Of a DNA stretch of 64,000 bases, positions 22,587 to 36,496 are shown in pieces. The position numbers were made by a program, and so were the translations under genes. Source of the stretch: Macrocybe gigantea. Taxonomy: Eukaryota; Basidiomycota; Agaricomycetes; Agaricales; Callistosporiaceae. Numbering within the stretch: the first letter of the stretch is position 1; every line of letters starts with the position of its first letter. The notes under the pieces were generated by a model. It did no database searches. It had not been told where the DNA came from and was given only the letters and a program-made list of their open reading frames with translations. Location of the stretch: positions 372,001 through 436,000 of the forward strand of contig SJRY01000272.1 in NCBI GenBank assembly GCA_011319805.1. Direction: 5' to 3'.

Positions 22587-24599
22587 TTAAAATTTGAAAC
22601 CACCCGCCAGCCCCATCGTATTGTTGGGATCGACCCTAGCCTTGATCGACTGGAGTTTAGGCACGTTGTCTCCGTACATATCGACGAGAGGCGTGTCAAA
22701 GATTGCGTAGTTGGGATACACTGAAGAGCCTGGGACGTATTGACCCTCAGCCATAGCCACGTTACGAATGTGCTCCACGCTTTGACGAGCGGCGTCGTGG
22801 AATCGGGAATCCAGAGGCGCAAGCAGCCAGGCGTAGTAGATATTCAGAGGTGTAAGTCCTGTGGATCGAACAGGGGGATAGGCTGTAGATGAAGGAGCGT
22901 TGTGAGAGAATATGGAGGGAAGGAATGGTTCAATATCGTATGATATGAAGGACCCGGTGTCAATGCTGAGTTTGACGCCCCAGAACTGATGATCATCGCT
23001 TGTCAGTGCAAGATAGTCAATAATCAGAAGTATCAAGACATACGACGGTCTCATTAATGATGGCATCTATGAGCTTTGGCGTGTAATTCAGCAGCGACAC
23101 GCTATTGAAGATGGCCCTAGCGCGCAGCAGTCAGGCGACAGGAGTCGTTAACATGAGCGGAAAAAATATAAACCTCTGACCACCGGTCGCGTTGGACGGG
23201 GATGATTTCACTAAAGAAAGGAAAGTCCTGGTGCTGACGTCCTTGGTGAAATGCGGAATATTAAGGAAATCTTCGAATATCCCCTCAGGGGGCGTAGGCC
23301 CGTCGTAGAAGAGGAGCTGGGATACACCAGGCTAGGGGAAACCAATCAGACCTCCGTTAGAATTAAGAAAAGATCATTGACCTACTTGTCCTAGCAGAAA
23401 GTTTGAAGTCGTGATTATTGAGGCCTTTGGATCAGTAACCTTTGAGGAGAAATTGAACGTCGCTGCGGCAACAGCGGGCAGGTGCGGAGCAGTGTATGTG
23501 ATCAGTCCGCCCTGCAATGCGCGTAAGAAAGAGCGTCGCCGACTGTTGACCGGAAAGCTTACCCAGACTGGTCCTTGAGGATGCGTCTTCATAGCGAAAC
23601 GAGTTACGATGCCCTACATTTCCCCTTCAATGGATGAAGTAGTCATGGCGGGCAAAGGTTGCTCACAAAGTTATTCAGTCCGCCCTGGGGGGAATAACAC
23701 ACATCCGCTGAGAAGGTCATCCTGGTAAAGAAAAGTCATCTCACCTTCAGGCCGAAAAAAAGCTCTGGGTCGCTTGCCTCTGTCACGTTGATAACATCTC
23801 CAGACGGTCTGACAAGCTCGAAGGCGGTGACGGTATCAATTGTCAGGCCATATTGATTGGTTTTCCACGAATACCCTAACGATTCATGAGCAGGCGAGAA
23901 CAAGACCAATACTCTGCGACGTGCATACCTCCGCCAAGAGTGAACCCGGCTACGCCAACGCCGCTTACCCTGCCGCCAACGACGTTTACGTTATGGGGAG
24001 CCAATGCTGCATACACATCGTCCCAGATCAAACCCGCGCCGATGGTCGCAGTCTGAGAAGCCTCGTCATATGCCACCCCTGAGAATCGACTCATGGCTAT
24101 GTGGACACCAGTCGTAGACGAAAATCCGGGATTCGTGGTGTGCCCTCCACCTTTGACCTATCAGGACAGCGTAAAAACTTTGACGGGTTCTTGGCCTGGC
24201 TTGGACTCTTCTCACCGCAAATGGCGTTCTCGTGGATCCGACGATAGTGAGCTGGAAGGCATAACCAAGTAGGCTTGATATGATACATTGGAATGGAAGA
24301 AGCTACTGACAATTTTCCCAACGTCTTCGGCGGTTCCAGGCTCCACGCTACATTTTGCAACCTCGCTGCTAGAAGTGGCCCAGTGCGATATGCCGCGCGC
24401 ATATCTGAAATCACCTACGAGGAACATGAGCGGACAAGAATGGCAACAGTGCAAAGCTATTACCTGGATAATAGACATCACTCGCCGATGACAACACGCC
24501 AGCTATTTGCTGGCATAGCGGGTCGAAGAACCTCGGTTGTATGTCCGCATGAGCGGAGAGAACGAAGCTTGCAATAAGAAATCCGCGTATCCAGACCAT
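22587..24599 (-). CDS. Secreted FAD-linked oxidase (BBE-like, VAO/PCMH superfamily)
   Basis: Flavoenzyme oxidising sugars, alcohols or secondary-metabolite substrates with O2. A signal peptide (MVWIRGFLIASFVLSAHA) sets the start at 24599. After one intron comes GISHWATSSSEVAKC and EPGTAEDVGKIV, the start of the FAD_binding_4 domain. KGGGHTTNPGFSSTTGVH places a His as the likely covalent FAD anchor. Then SQTATIGAGLIWDDVYAAL, GGRVSGVGVAGFTLGGG and GGLNNFGIVTRFAMK. The C-terminal BBE segment reads YPNYAIFDTPLVDMYGDNVP and DPNNTMGLAGGFKF. At least seven introns. The second covalent link (Cys) of bicovalent enzymes is not evident. No cluster partners are obvious. Confidence 0.85.
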
Positions 24600-25223
24600 A
24601 GCTGAATGCGACAACAGGCTGTCCAAGAATGCACCGTTCTTATATGTTTTTGTACATGAAACCAGGGACGCAGGACGGGCGCTGGCAAAAAAAAATCACA
24701 TCACGATATTAGTGCAAATCCATGCCAAGCCATCTGAATCGCCGCAAGCCCTGTCAGGCTTGCTGTCAAAGGAGGTGAAAGGAAGCACGGAGACACCACT
24801 AGGAAGAGCGACTGCGCGGAGGAACGGCCAACTCGAAGAACGCGTCGAGCGGATTGCCACGATCGTGAGAAATCCCATAATTAGAGGCTACCTTATTGAG
24901 CCATGTCATTGAAATGATTTCAGCGATCCTGAACATGCAAAGTGTTATCGGGAGAAAACACACCGATCAGTCATTAGGATTACATCAACTGACGTGCAAA
25001 ACACTAGCGAGAAAGCGTCTTGACCATTTGATATTCACAGCCGGCACACTGTTCCGTTTCAGTGGCAGTGCATTGGTCCGATGGTTGCACAAAATACATT
25101 CGATTCTTTTCGAGGGACAGAACACACCGCACAGGTTTCCCAATGCCCAAGCAAAAGTACAAGGTTTCGGAATTCCCAGACAAATCTGCTTTCTACCAGT
25201 TGCCCAAAAGTGTGACCAAATGT
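24600..25223. other. Intergenic
   Basis: Promoter of the FAD oxidase and 3' flank of fungalysin 1. No supported gene; the plus-strand frames 24712-24912 and 24896-25339 lack motifs. Confidence 0.4.
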
Positions 25224-27972
25224 TTAACAGCCCGAAGGAACTGTCGAGCTGTCAACAAAGTTCGCAGCACCGACACCCAGGCCACGGCTGGCAAATGCTC
25301 TCCAGAGCGTGCACTTATTGGCACCGCCGTACCTGTTGACGTCTGCTTGGATCCACGCATCTCGTGCAGAAACGACTAGAAACATCGTCAGCTAGTGGTT
25401 AAGTGGAGCCCTGATCGCTGGTACTGACATGTAGGATTGCATGGTTGAAGTGCAAGAGCGTCGATGAAGAGATGAAGGAAGACGATATTGCCCTCGGTGC
25501 CGCCCGGGTTTGTGCGGGCAGTGGCAGACCATCCGTGAGCAGAGACAAGAGCAGCGTACACGTTGTGAAGCATGTTGGCCCAGACCTCACCAATGTCTAT
25601 GATGACGATAAATGTCAAAAGCGAGACGAGATGGAGGTAGAGTAATGACGTACTGTGAACTTCATTGAGAGCCGCAATGCTGGAATAGCGTAGCGGATTC
25701 GTGGTGCTAGATGGAGGGTGTCAGATAACAGAATCGGCAGGTGGAAGCGTGACGTACGCGGAGGTGGAGTAAGGATGGGTTCGGATACCAGCTGGGTTGT
25801 TGATCACGTATTGGCCCAGAATGTAGTCGGGAACGGCACTGGACGTATGCTCGGTCCACCTAGTCGATATCAGTGAAATGAGTGGAAACATTGAAGGAAC
25901 GAGCGTCGGACTCACTCAGCCATGGCGTCAGACCAACCTGAGTTTTGATGAGCTTGGGTCGTCCTCTAGGACGGAAAATGAATTCCTGCACATACCTTCG
26001 CCCATACCTCCGGCTTCAGTTGTCTGAAGACATCTGCCGGTGCCTCCACCTGTCATTCGGTTCGTGATACCATGAGTGTATTCATGAACAACAATGTCGT
26101 TCTCCAAGGCTCCGTCACGTTGGGGCTATATTTCATCGATCAACGGCGAAGAACAATTTCAGCATCAGAATACGACGTGCCGAAGTGCGAGTCCACAAGA
26201 ACATCCCTAGAGGCTTATGAGCTTGAGCCTCAGTCAAATTCATAGAAACATACTCATGTGGCCGGATTGACCGCTGGATGACGCGCGTTCATGAAACTTG
26301 ATAAATGATTTAAAACTTTCATTTACTCACTCGGGAGGCGTGGAGAAGTCAGCGTTGTTTGTGCCCGCGGAATCCTGGACGGAGATCGTCACGCGATCGT
26401 TCTGCGCTCCACCTAGGCCGAAGTTGTTGGTTTGGAAGTTAAAGGCACGCTTAAGACATGGACAAGGAAGAGCCCGTCAACAGCGCACCAAGGATACGAA
26501 ACTGAAACTACCTCGGTGAAGCCGTAGCTGCGCAGAAGATCAGCGATAATACTCATTGCAGGTGCTACGGCTTTGAAGCGTACCGATAAGCGAAATCATG
26601 TATACTGTTGCCGATATAGAAAGCGTTGACTCTGGCGGCATTGACGTTTCCAGTCGTCGTAGGTGCGGTGGATGCATCTTGAGGATAGAGGAAATTAAGA
26701 GTGGCAGACGATTGGGACGTCGTAGCCGACGTCGAACTCTTGTATGACAACACGTTGTTGCCACTGAATTTCTTTTGCATCAGGAATAAGAGAGTGGTCC
26801 CGGATTGGAAAGACATACTCAGTTGCCCTGGTAAAATGGTGATCTCGTTAGATATGTCGCTGGTCGAGATGCGTTGATGGGACGTACGTCGTGCTCGTCG
26901 TACCAGTGGAGTGCCATCCTTGAGGAGAAGCAGTGACATCTTGCGGGTCAGTGAGAGTCTCGAAACCCTGCGTGAGTATCTCTTTGGTGATGGGAAGGAC
27001 GAGATACTAGGATATTCTAAGTATAAGGATAACAGGACTGCAAAGCGTGGTCACATACTGAAGATTGGGTGACGAAATCGACGATGGACACCAGCTCCCC
27101 AGAGTGCGCGTCTACGAAAGCCTCGTACCAAGTGCCGGCGGTCTCGTTTTGGATTTGGACGACATGGGTCAGGACGGCGGAACCATCTTCCTTGGCGAAG
27201 TACTCCAGAGAGGCCGGATGATTATTGTATTGGCCGTCTAGTGCGTTCTGTGCCGTCGCGATTGCGTCCTGCAGATCGACTGTCGGCGTAGAGGACGCGA
27301 TGCTTGCTGTGATGTGATAGTTAGCTCTGAATTATTGCACTATATTGAGGAAACTAACTTGGTTTAACGAAGGAGGAGCCAAAAGCGACGACCTAAACGG
27401 ACGGGTATAAATGAAATGAGAAATGTTGATGAGAACAAACGGGTCTTGTGTGTTATACCTTATTGTCTTTATTGAATGCAACATTCGCTACGGCGTTTGC
27501 AAAGGGTATGCCGTCCTAATGTACGTCTTAAAATTCCATCCATGCTCCAAGGCGATTAAGCATAGGACATACGTGGATTTGCGAGACATAAGAATGGCTC
27601 GCTGCCTCGGCGGAGTATCCCACACGGAACTTGATGTTGTCAGAGGAAAGCCTGAGTTGAGACTGAACAAAGGATATGGTAGAGTCTTCGATCGATGCAT
27701 CGGCTCGCTTTGTCAAAGCGTGGTCGATTCCTTCGCCAAACGTCTTTTCCCTCAAAATCAATATCACGGCAACAAAGAGTAATAACGAGACACCTATGCT
27801 GTACCTGATAGGTGCTTGCAGGGTGGAATGCTTCCACTCGAAGTTCTCGACCGACGATCTTGCTGCGATGTGTTGCATGCCTCGCCTCCGGAGGTGTCGC
27901 GGCAGCGAGAGCTGAGGATGCATATACAACAGCCAAGAAGACCGAAGCAAAGAATTTGTTGAATGACACCAT
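25224..27972 (-). CDS. Fungalysin, M36 family metalloprotease 1
   Basis: Secreted zinc endopeptidase made as a preproprotein. Signal peptide [18 protein letters not shown]. The FTP propeptide follows, with [20 protein letters not shown], the [17 protein letters not shown] segment, then [20 protein letters not shown] and [18 protein letters not shown]. The mature enzyme has [20 protein letters not shown] and the zinc site [18 protein letters not shown] (HEYTH) with third ligand region EGWSDAMAE. Its C-terminus is [20 protein letters not shown] then SGC. Many small introns; no frame slips found. A minus-strand TATATAAG (28044-28051) lies about 75 nt before the start. It stands in tandem with fungalysin 2. 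Confidence 0.9.
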
Positions 27973-29241
27973 GTCAATAGATCCTAGACGCGAGAATGTT
28001 TCGCCAGGCGACGGCCTGAAGTCTACAAGGCAATCCCAAGTCGCTTATATAGCCATTTTCTAAAACCTTTCCTGCTGACGTTTTGAACAGAGGTAACCGG
28101 AGCTTAGACCACATGCGAAATAAACGATAAGACCCGGTAGTCGATTCCAGATCTAAGGAGAGGCACAAGACCTGGTTGACGACATTTACCATGCGCTATT
28201 GATAGCAGAATCGCCAGTAAATGCATATGTCTGAAGGACACCCAGTCGTGGGTGGTGGAAAACGAGGATATCATGATGACGCAGGCTCTGGTGGACAAAT
28301 CGGGATATTCGAAGCTCGAGAAGCACCAAGGACGCTGGACGCCATGTGGAGGTCTCTCAAAATTTCTGCCTATAGCAACTCGCCATGTAGTGATAAGGGC
28401 ATCCTATTTAAAAGCCATTAAACGTTCCGAAAGTCAGGACGTCCAAAGTACATGAAAAGTCACCTTGGGTTGATGGCGTGTCGTTGTCGCAGCCGCTTGG
28501 GAGGATGCAAATAGATGGGTGAAGATTTGGCGTGAGTAAGCAGCATACGAATCTAGCTTGCAAATCCGGATGCACTTCGGATAACACAGAAAAGTTCATC
28601 AGCTGGTGTTCTCCGACCCATGTGTAGCGCTTTGTGCTCGGATGACGGGTTCTTGGTACAGTTTACTAGAGCGAACTTCCAGGACATTGCATCACCTCGT
28701 GATATCACAATCCATACGGAACCATGCAAATAGCGTCTCAGCCAACATTGAATGTGCACTGTCAGTGACCATAGACGCGTGGAGAACGTCAGTCTGTGTC
28801 CAAATACTGCCATGACAGACTTACCAACTATCAGTCCATCAGCACATCGTCCAAGTGAACCAACCGGCTAGATAGTCAGTACGAAGGCCATGTGGTCGCT
28901 TGGGATCGCACAATGTTGATAGTAGAACATGACAACGTGAGTTGCTCCCGTTTTTCTCACGGCGGTTTAACACAACCTTCGGTGATTATAAGCAAGCTTC
29001 GCTGAAGATACTCTCGGATGCTCAGAGTAAGCAGAAACACTGTAAGGACAGTAGGACGAGCAAATCCTGGTAAAGAACGAATCAGCGCCGAGGAGCAGCT
29101 TCATGTTTCTTCCGTAGGCTATGTGGCATTTGCTGTCTCGGGGTAATATTGGAGGATTTTGGGATCATCAAAATTAAGAAGCAAGGACGAGATAGACATT
29201 CACGTAGAGGCATAGATATCGGCTTTCTCGGCATCCAAGCT
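27973..29241. other. Intergenic between fungalysins 1 and 2
   Basis: About 1.27 kb. Contains the fungalysin 1 promoter (TATA 28044-28051) and the 3' flank of fungalysin 2. Minus-strand frame 28553-28813 has no motif. Nothing else is recognised. Confidence 0.4.
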
Positions 29242-31908
29242 TCAGCAACCAGCAGGAACTGCAGTCGAATCAACATGATTGGCGGCACCAACGCCGAGAC
29301 CGCGGCTCGCAAACGCTCGCCACAACGTGCAAGAATTGGCACCTCCGTATCGGTTCACATCGGCTTGAATCCACGCATCACGCGCATTCACGACTGCATG
29401 CGGATGTTAGCGAAGATCAGACAAGGTAAGCGGAGCGGACGAACATGTCGGGTTGCAGGGCTGGAGTGGAAGCGAATCTATGAACAGGTGAAGGAAGACA
29501 ACGTTCCCTTCTGTTCCAGAAGGATCAGTCCGGGCCGTAGCGGACCATCCTCGCGCGGTAACGAGAGCGGCGTAAACATTGTGCAGGATATTTGCCCACA
29601 CTTCGCCGATATCTAAAAGCCAGTTGGACTTGAATTCCTAGTCACTTCAGTGCAGGGACGCTTACAGTGAACTTCATTCAAACTTGCAAGACTAGAGTAT
29701 CTCAAAGGGTTCACCGTTCTAGAAGTAGTCCATCAAAAAAATAGTTCAAACAATGGGGAGCAGAACTTACGCGTTAGTGGAATATGGGTGGGTTCGAATG
29801 CCTGTAGCGATGTTCGTAACGTAAGGCCCAAGAACGAAATCAGGCAGAGCACTTGAGGTGTGCTCGGTCCAGCTGTAGAGGCCCTCAGCAGAGGACATTT
29901 CAATTATGCAAGATGAATGTTCCTCACTCGGCCATGGCATCGGACCAACCTGAAGGGAAATCAGAATGTTAACGTGAACGAAGCAAGAACAGCGCTGACC
30001 TTCTCCCATACCACCAGCCTCCAGAGTCTGCAAGCAGCGTGCGGTACCGCCACCGGTCATTCTGTTCGTCACGCCATGGGTGTTTTCATGAACAACTATA
30101 TCGTTCTCTAAGGCCCCGTCACGACCCGGCTGCCACGCTGATGTCAGGACATGGGGTCATAAGACATCGCCATGCCGATAAACTCACCGAGGTGTAATCC
30201 CAAAGGAACATCCCTTGTTTGAATAATTGTCAATAATGTATTTTCAAGAGTAGCATAGTGCTCACTCATAGCTCCCGATTGCCCACTGTCGCCATGCAAA
30301 CGGACTTGTCAGCCTGCGATTCGAAATCCGTTGCGAGAGTAACGCACTCGGGAGGTGTGGTAAAGTCGGCGTTATCCGTTCCTGCAGCATCTTGGACAGA
30401 AACGAGAACAGGATCATTGCCTGCACCGCCTTTTCCCCAGTTATTCGACTGGAAATTGAACGCTGCCTTGAGATTGAGTTAGGGCAAGCTCATCAAATGC
30501 CGCCAAACACGCGCTAACCTCCGTGAATCCATATCTGTATGTCAGGTCATGGACAGAGTTTACGACGTAGAATGCGTTCACTCTTGCGGCATCGACGTTA
30601 ACAGTGGTCGTCGGCGCCACAGTGGGGTTCTGGACGAAAGTGAAATTCAAGCCCGAGGAAGACTGAGTCGAGACAGATGATTGTGTGCCCTTGTACGCAA
30701 CGGCATTGTTGCCGCTACGTCAAGACGTGAGCCTGCCATCCTGAGAGCGGAAGCGACGAGCTTACGTGGTAGTTCTGAATCGGCGATTAAGAAAATCAGC
30801 AGCGTACAAAATACACCCTCAGAACTTACGTCGTGTTTGTGCTACCAGTGCTGTGCCAGCCATTGGGAGAGGCGAGATAATCTTGAGGATCTACCAGGTT
30901 TTCAAAACCTTGCGTAAGAACTTCCTTCTGCAGAGGAAGCACATGATACTGGGCAATGTATGTGAGACAAGGGAATCGTCTCAAAGGAGATGAGTCACAG
31001 TAGCCTTGGTCACGAAATCTGTGATGGAGAGAAGGTCGCCCGAGTGAGCGTCCACGAAAGCTTCATACCATGTTCCAGCATCTTCGTTCCTGATTTGCAT
31101 GACATGTGTTAGGGCAACCGAGCCGTCTTCTTTGACGAAATATTCCAAGGTCGCGGGATGGTCGTTGTATTTTCCATCAAGGGCTTGTTCCGCTTTCGCA
31201 ATGGCTTCGTTCAAGGCGATCGTCGGTGTCGAAGAAGCAATGTTGGCTATTCATATCAACCATTATCAGTCGCCTTGTAATCGAAGCATTGTAAACCGAA
31301 AAGCTGACTCGACGTCACGAAGGAGGATCCAAATGCCACAACCTGCATTGCGTTCGATCACATGAGTATTTACACTCCGCGACCGCGATCGTGATATTCA
31401 CCTTGTTATCACGGTTGAAAGCCACATTGGCAACGGCGTTTGCGAAGGAATCCCGTCCTATTTGACAATGATGATCAACGGGGTTCAGTTCGGAGATTAT
31501 ACCGGAAAAAAAGCGATCATACATGGGCTTGCCTCAGATAGGCATACTTGGCAGCTTCCCCGCTGAAACCGGTCCTGAACTTGACAGTGGAGGGATCCAC
31601 TTGGAGGCGTGAATGAGCGAATGCCACTGCTGAATCTTCGATGCTGAAGTCCTCTCGCTTTGACAGAGCATGGTCAATTCCATCGCCAAATGTCTGCAAT
31701 TGCTCAAGTCGTGAGTGTTGTGATTAATGCCATGGACATACCTCAAAATTGCTGGAAGGGTGGAAGGTTCGATTTGCAAGCCGCGACCGACGTGTCGGAG
31801 GTGATGAGTTGCGTGTTTTGAGTTCTGAACAAAGGGGGCTGCAGTCGACGTGGACGCGTATACCACGGCGAGGAAGACAGAGGCAAAGAATCTGTTGAAC
31901 AGGACCAT
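29242..31908 (-). CDS. Fungalysin, M36 family metalloprotease 2
   Basis: Tandem paralog of fungalysin 1 ([20 protein letters not shown] signal peptide). Propeptide: [54 protein letters not shown]. Mature domain: [19 protein letters not shown], zinc motif [18 protein letters not shown] (HENTH), C-terminus [20 protein letters not shown] then AGC. In exon 1 the frame slips by one base near 31768 (GLQIE to TFHPSSNFE), best read as GAAACC shortened to GAACC. Otherwise the exons are consistent. It is likely secreted for protein scavenging; orientation and spacing suggest origin by local duplication. Confidence 0.87.
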
Positions 31909-33531
31909 GTCGGAAACGCAGAGTCAGAGGCCTTTTTTTCCGGGCTAGAGATTTCTTCCGCAAACTAGCTACGATTCTTATACTTCTGGAAGCGCCTCAC
32001 GCGATATCGCCGGTTGCTGGCGCGAAGATTGAATCTCTCCATCGGCCGATGTCGTGCTCCATCCGAGATTAATAGCAAGGAAGAGGCCATGGGGTCGTTT
32101 GGAGGTGGGGAGACCGCATGATGCGACGCTGCACAAGGACGATATCGATACGCTACACCATTGGAAGAGAGGTCGCCGGAATAAAATTAACGGCACGAGG
32201 TATCGATGGAGGTTGGAGGTCATTGTGCCCCGTCCGATCTGACGGAATTATTCCGAACGTACGAAAGCGTTGACAGACAGCTATGATGGCTTACACTATA
32301 TCTTCTCCTGGAAGGATTCGGACAGAGTTTGAGTCGCAAAGAGGTCGCTGGTCCATCGTTAAACTACCAGCGGTGTTGAAGTAGTTGCAACAGTGTGTCG
32401 ACGTCAGCGTCGTATGAATACTGAGGAATACCCAGCGCGGAGAATCCAGAATAGCGCACCGCCAAAGTTAGCGAACGGCAACTCAGAATAACAAGAAGCA
32501 AACATGTCGCGTTTCCGAGAGAGGCATGATCAAACAAAGACGAACGAACGAGCAGAAGCAGCCGCGTATTTTTAGATAGCTTGCCGAACTTCGGCAGTTT
32601 GTTTGATGGAATTCGCCGGGAAACGGTGGATTACGGGGGGAGGAGACGACAAGGTGATAGCAAACATAAGTGGCTTCTCTGTCCTTCACTGGTATGGAAC
32701 AAAAATCTCACCATCAAAATGCGCAAAGTGATCCAAGGGCAGCGCATGGATTGGACGGGGACTGTCCTTGACGTATTCGCCGACCGTTCCGAACCAATCG
32801 CCAACGTCTGTAGCATGCAGCGTGCTGCGACCGCAAGGTCAGCCCTCCACTTGGTCCCCTTGACCAAACACCATGACAAGCCAGCTGCAGTCTTGGCCGC
32901 AACACATCTCTAAGCTTGCCTGCAGATGACCGCCGTCCATCACAAACTCTGGTCGAAACGGAGTAAACCAAAGCACTGGAGTCACTCCCTGCCACACACA
33001 GCACGTCGCACATGGGCAGAGAGCGGCGACAATAAGGCCATCGGATAGAGACAACGACAAGACAAGGACATCGGAAGCTGAAGGATGGCGGCGGCTCTAG
33101 GGCGTGTCAGTCTTCGAACCAAGTACGGAAACTCGTCCAGCACCCAGCGGCATCATGACACGTCGACCATGCAGACACATACTCATGTTTTGATAAAGTT
33201 GAGCGTCTACATTTTTGGAAAAACGCCTTCGGATAATTTACGGGTGGGCCATGCCATTGGCCAAATTGAGGAGCCATGGTGGAGCTGGCGATCAAAGAAT
33301 GTGGATCCAAAGGTAAAACAAAGGCTGATAATACCCTCTTTCGTGAACGATATCGCCGAACAGATGTAGACGTCTAAATCAGCCGTTAGGTCCGGCAGGC
33401 CGATAGACCAAGTGATCACTGACCACGAGACTGCTCAATAATAGTGTTGAACGACCGATGGACTTGAATCGTTTCAAATGGATGAATAAATATACAACAC
33501 TTGCCGGAACATGCTACAAATACTGGGATCG
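31909..33531. other. 1.6-kb intergenic region
   Basis: Promoter side of fungalysin 2 and 3' flank of EXO70. A few open frames on each strand (for example 32581-32913 +, 32714-33013 -) show no motif, no signal peptide and no plausible splice continuation. Confidence 0.4.
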
Positions 33532-35895
33532 CTATCTGAATATACTCTTGAGCTGAGTTTCCACCGCGTCCGCCGACATCTTGATATCTAAGAAGAACCA
33601 CGTCAAGGAAGAACCGGTCAATGATGAGGTAAACTTACATTTCTGTGGGTCTGACCAAAATAGACACGGAGCGAAGCACAAGGTCAGCATGGAGCTTATC
33701 GCGCAAAGGGGAAAAAAAAAAAAAGAGGAAGAGAAAGGACTAATCTCACTTTTGCTGAACTCCTTATCGCGGTGCTTCTGCGTGAAGCGCTGCAGAGAAG
33801 GCACGACCAGCTTGACCACCTCTTCGCCGATCGCCTCGCGGCCGGGCGGGTCGTCTTCCATGACCTTGGCCAGCTTGTGGCGCTCCATGACCTCCTCCAA
33901 GAGGTCATAGAACCTCGTAAACTTCTCCTTCGTGGCAGCCTTGTTCGCCTTCTCTTTCGGGTCGTCCGTCAACGCCTGCATGAGCGGCGAAAAGTTGGAG
34001 TCAAAGTACGCCGCTTTGGCGGTCCGGTAGTTCGAGCTCAGGTTGTCCTGCGCGGGCTTCGAGAGCAGCGTCACGAGCGCCGGGTGGACGGGCTCGTCGA
34101 TCAGGTGGTGCTTGAGGTAGGATATGTTGTTCAGCAGGAAGATGGAAGCGATCGCGTGCCGCCGTGAGGTGCGCGAAAGCGTGTTCAGGCTGCTGACGGC
34201 TGTTATCACGAGGTCGTCTGGACGATGCAGGAAATGAGATAAAGGCAAACAGGCGCCTAGACTGTTGATGATTCGCTTACAAACGTAGTGCTCCAATATG
34301 ATGCTTTCGTCCGTCTCGCTGACTTTGGCCGTCTTGCCCACTTGCACTCCTTCGCCCATTTTCCAGTTTCCATCGCCGAGGGTATGCAACGACGACCCAG
34401 CGGCGGCCTGCACCTCGGGAAGCCGTTCAAGGTATTTCACGGTCTTCATAGCCATTGAGACGCAACGGCATTCCGCAAAGGGGCAACACTCACATTGATG
34501 GTGAAGTCGGCTAGGCCGGTAGTCACGAGCTCGCCTCCTCTGCCCATAGCACCGAGCTTCAAATCCGCAAGGAACTCCGGGAAGCTGCGCAAGCAGACGG
34601 CACGCAGGGTGTGAAGCCCCTCCTTGAACTCGTTAGAGTCCTTGCGACTGTCACCGCTTCGTTGCGAGAGGACGTCTTCCCACCGAGGCTGCAGAGCAAG
34701 CAGCGACTCATACGCTGACAATGCCAAGAACGTGTACTTGTGCAACGATTTCTTGATGAGCGAAACGAGCGAGTTGAGCGTCGTGCTGACAAGAGTGAGA
34801 ATAGGCGCTAGGAGCGTGCTATACGTAGAAGCCAGCAATGAGGCGTTCGCGATAGGCGTCAGCTGCCCCAGGAGCTGATATTCATCCTGTTTAAACCGTT
34901 GATCAAACTCTTTCTTTTAATTCGGGTGGAGAAACGCACCTCGGCGACGACGACGGCATATTCCATCCATTTTCCAAATTCTTTCCCCGCAAGGATGGAA
35001 TCGATGGTATCCGCCCGATCAACGACCCGCTTGCCCTGCGTCTCGAGGCACTTTTGACTCCACACACCTCGCATATCGGCGTACCCTCGCTGCGCGTCCT
35101 TCAGCGTCGTGTATATCGCAGGCGCGGCAGGATGCGACGATGGTCGCTGGCAACGGCATCGTTCGCAGAAACGAAACGAGCTGCCGGAGGACGGCGAGCG
35201 TCGAGGAGGAAACGGCGTCATGGACCAATCTGCGCTGGGTGGGGGAGTCGAGCCAGAGGAAACCTCCGCGACCAGCTTCGTGTAGAGTTGAGTGAGTTTC
35301 TTGGCTCCCGTCTCGACAAGGCGCGCTGTCTCTTCCGAGTCTACGGCTGATGATTTGAATGCTATGCTTGCATTGAGGCGTTCCAAGGCCTCCCGATACT
35401 TGTCTAGCTGGCCCGTCTGGGTCTGCGAAAAGATCGGCGATCCGTCGAACAGACGTAAAGTGAGAACGCACCCTCGTAGAATGAGAGCCTCTTCAGCTGC
35501 AATCCCTTCCTGATTGCTGGCTACCTCATCAATCTTTTGCAACGCCTTGTCGATATCTCTCAGAAAGGTCAGCCAGAGAATACGGCAAGGCAGGGACAGG
35601 TGCGACCGACACATACTCGACGCGCGTCGGTTCAAGATCTGCGAGGACGTGTACAGCGGCAATATGGACTTCTCGAGCTTGGCCAGTCTCGTGTCAAAGC
35701 TGTCCAAGATGGCTGGGTCAGGTAAGTACGGCAACTGCCAGGGGTGCAGGTCCTCGGAACGCACATATCATCCGCTTCGAAATCTGGCGCGTTTTGTTCA
35801 GGTTCTGCTCCAGCTGGTGTTCGCATTCATTGCAGTCCGACTCGCTCGACGTACGTCGCACTCACGAGTTCAATTTCAGCCGATTCGTCGTCCAT
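33532..35895 (-). CDS. EXO70: EXO70, exocyst complex subunit
   Basis: Tethers secretory vesicles to the plasma membrane through PI(4,5)P2 and Rho GTPases. The start MDDESAEIEL is spliced to LEQNLNKTRQISKRM and then to ILDSFDTRLAKLEKSILPLY, the conserved N-terminal coiled coil. Further on: KYREALERLNASIAFKSSA, LVETGAKKLTQLYTKLVAE, DAQRGYADMRGVWSQKCLE, and the C-terminal bundle with FLLNNISYLKHHLIDEPVHP. The last exons give DPQKYIKMSADAVETQLKSI then FR, the basic C-terminus that binds membrane. In the middle the frame leaves the main frame near 35205 (first slip, one base lost) and returns near 35140; the alternate frame STLAVLRQLVSFLRT is the conserved one. This looks like a sequence error rather than decay. 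Confidence 0.88.
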
Positions 35896-35932
35896 CGTTC
35901 ATGAATCAGAACTGGGCTGAGGATAATGATAA

Positions 35933-36000
35933 ATGTCACGAAGCCAAACAACAGCTTTCCCAATCCAAACAAGTCCAAGGGCAATCCCCAGTTCTTTTTT
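35933..36000. repeat. Short dispersed direct repeat, copy 1
   Basis: The run around tgtcacgaagccaaaca, acagctttcc and aacaagtcc matches 37492-37545 with small changes. About 450 nt further right in this copy, and near 37.4-37.5 kb in the other, weak similarity on the minus strand continues (GPWKSMFPL versus GPLQTMFPF). Both copies may derive from one decayed exon. Confidence 0.45.
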
Positions 36001-36496
36001 CTACTCGCATTCTTTTCATGACAAACCCATAAGAGAACTGTCTATAACACCCTACCACTGAAACCGAAAGAAATTGAAAAAGAACCGCAAAGAAAAAAAA
36101 GTCAGTGAAGGACCCTGCCCCCAAAGGTTGAACGTCCTGGTTGATATACGGATCCTTGGAATCAGCACGCCTTAATTGTCGTTTTATCCGATTGTATATC
36201 ACGGCTTGTTTCTTCAGTTGTGCAGATCCAGTGTGCGTTTGGAACAATAGGCTTGCCAGCATTCTTGATTGCCCAGTCAGCGGGAGGATGGCTGCCATGA
36301 AGAGGTCGAATGAGTACGGAATTACATAATAGGGTCTTGATGCCATCGTTCTGGGCGTGTGAATGTAGAATTCAAACATGTCTTCCGAAAGCCTAGCACA
36401 GAGGTTAGGCGAATATTACCACCTAATGGAAACATGCTCTTCCACGGTCCGATCCCTGCCCGAGTTTGACACCGTCTACGCAAAAGTGGCGCAGCA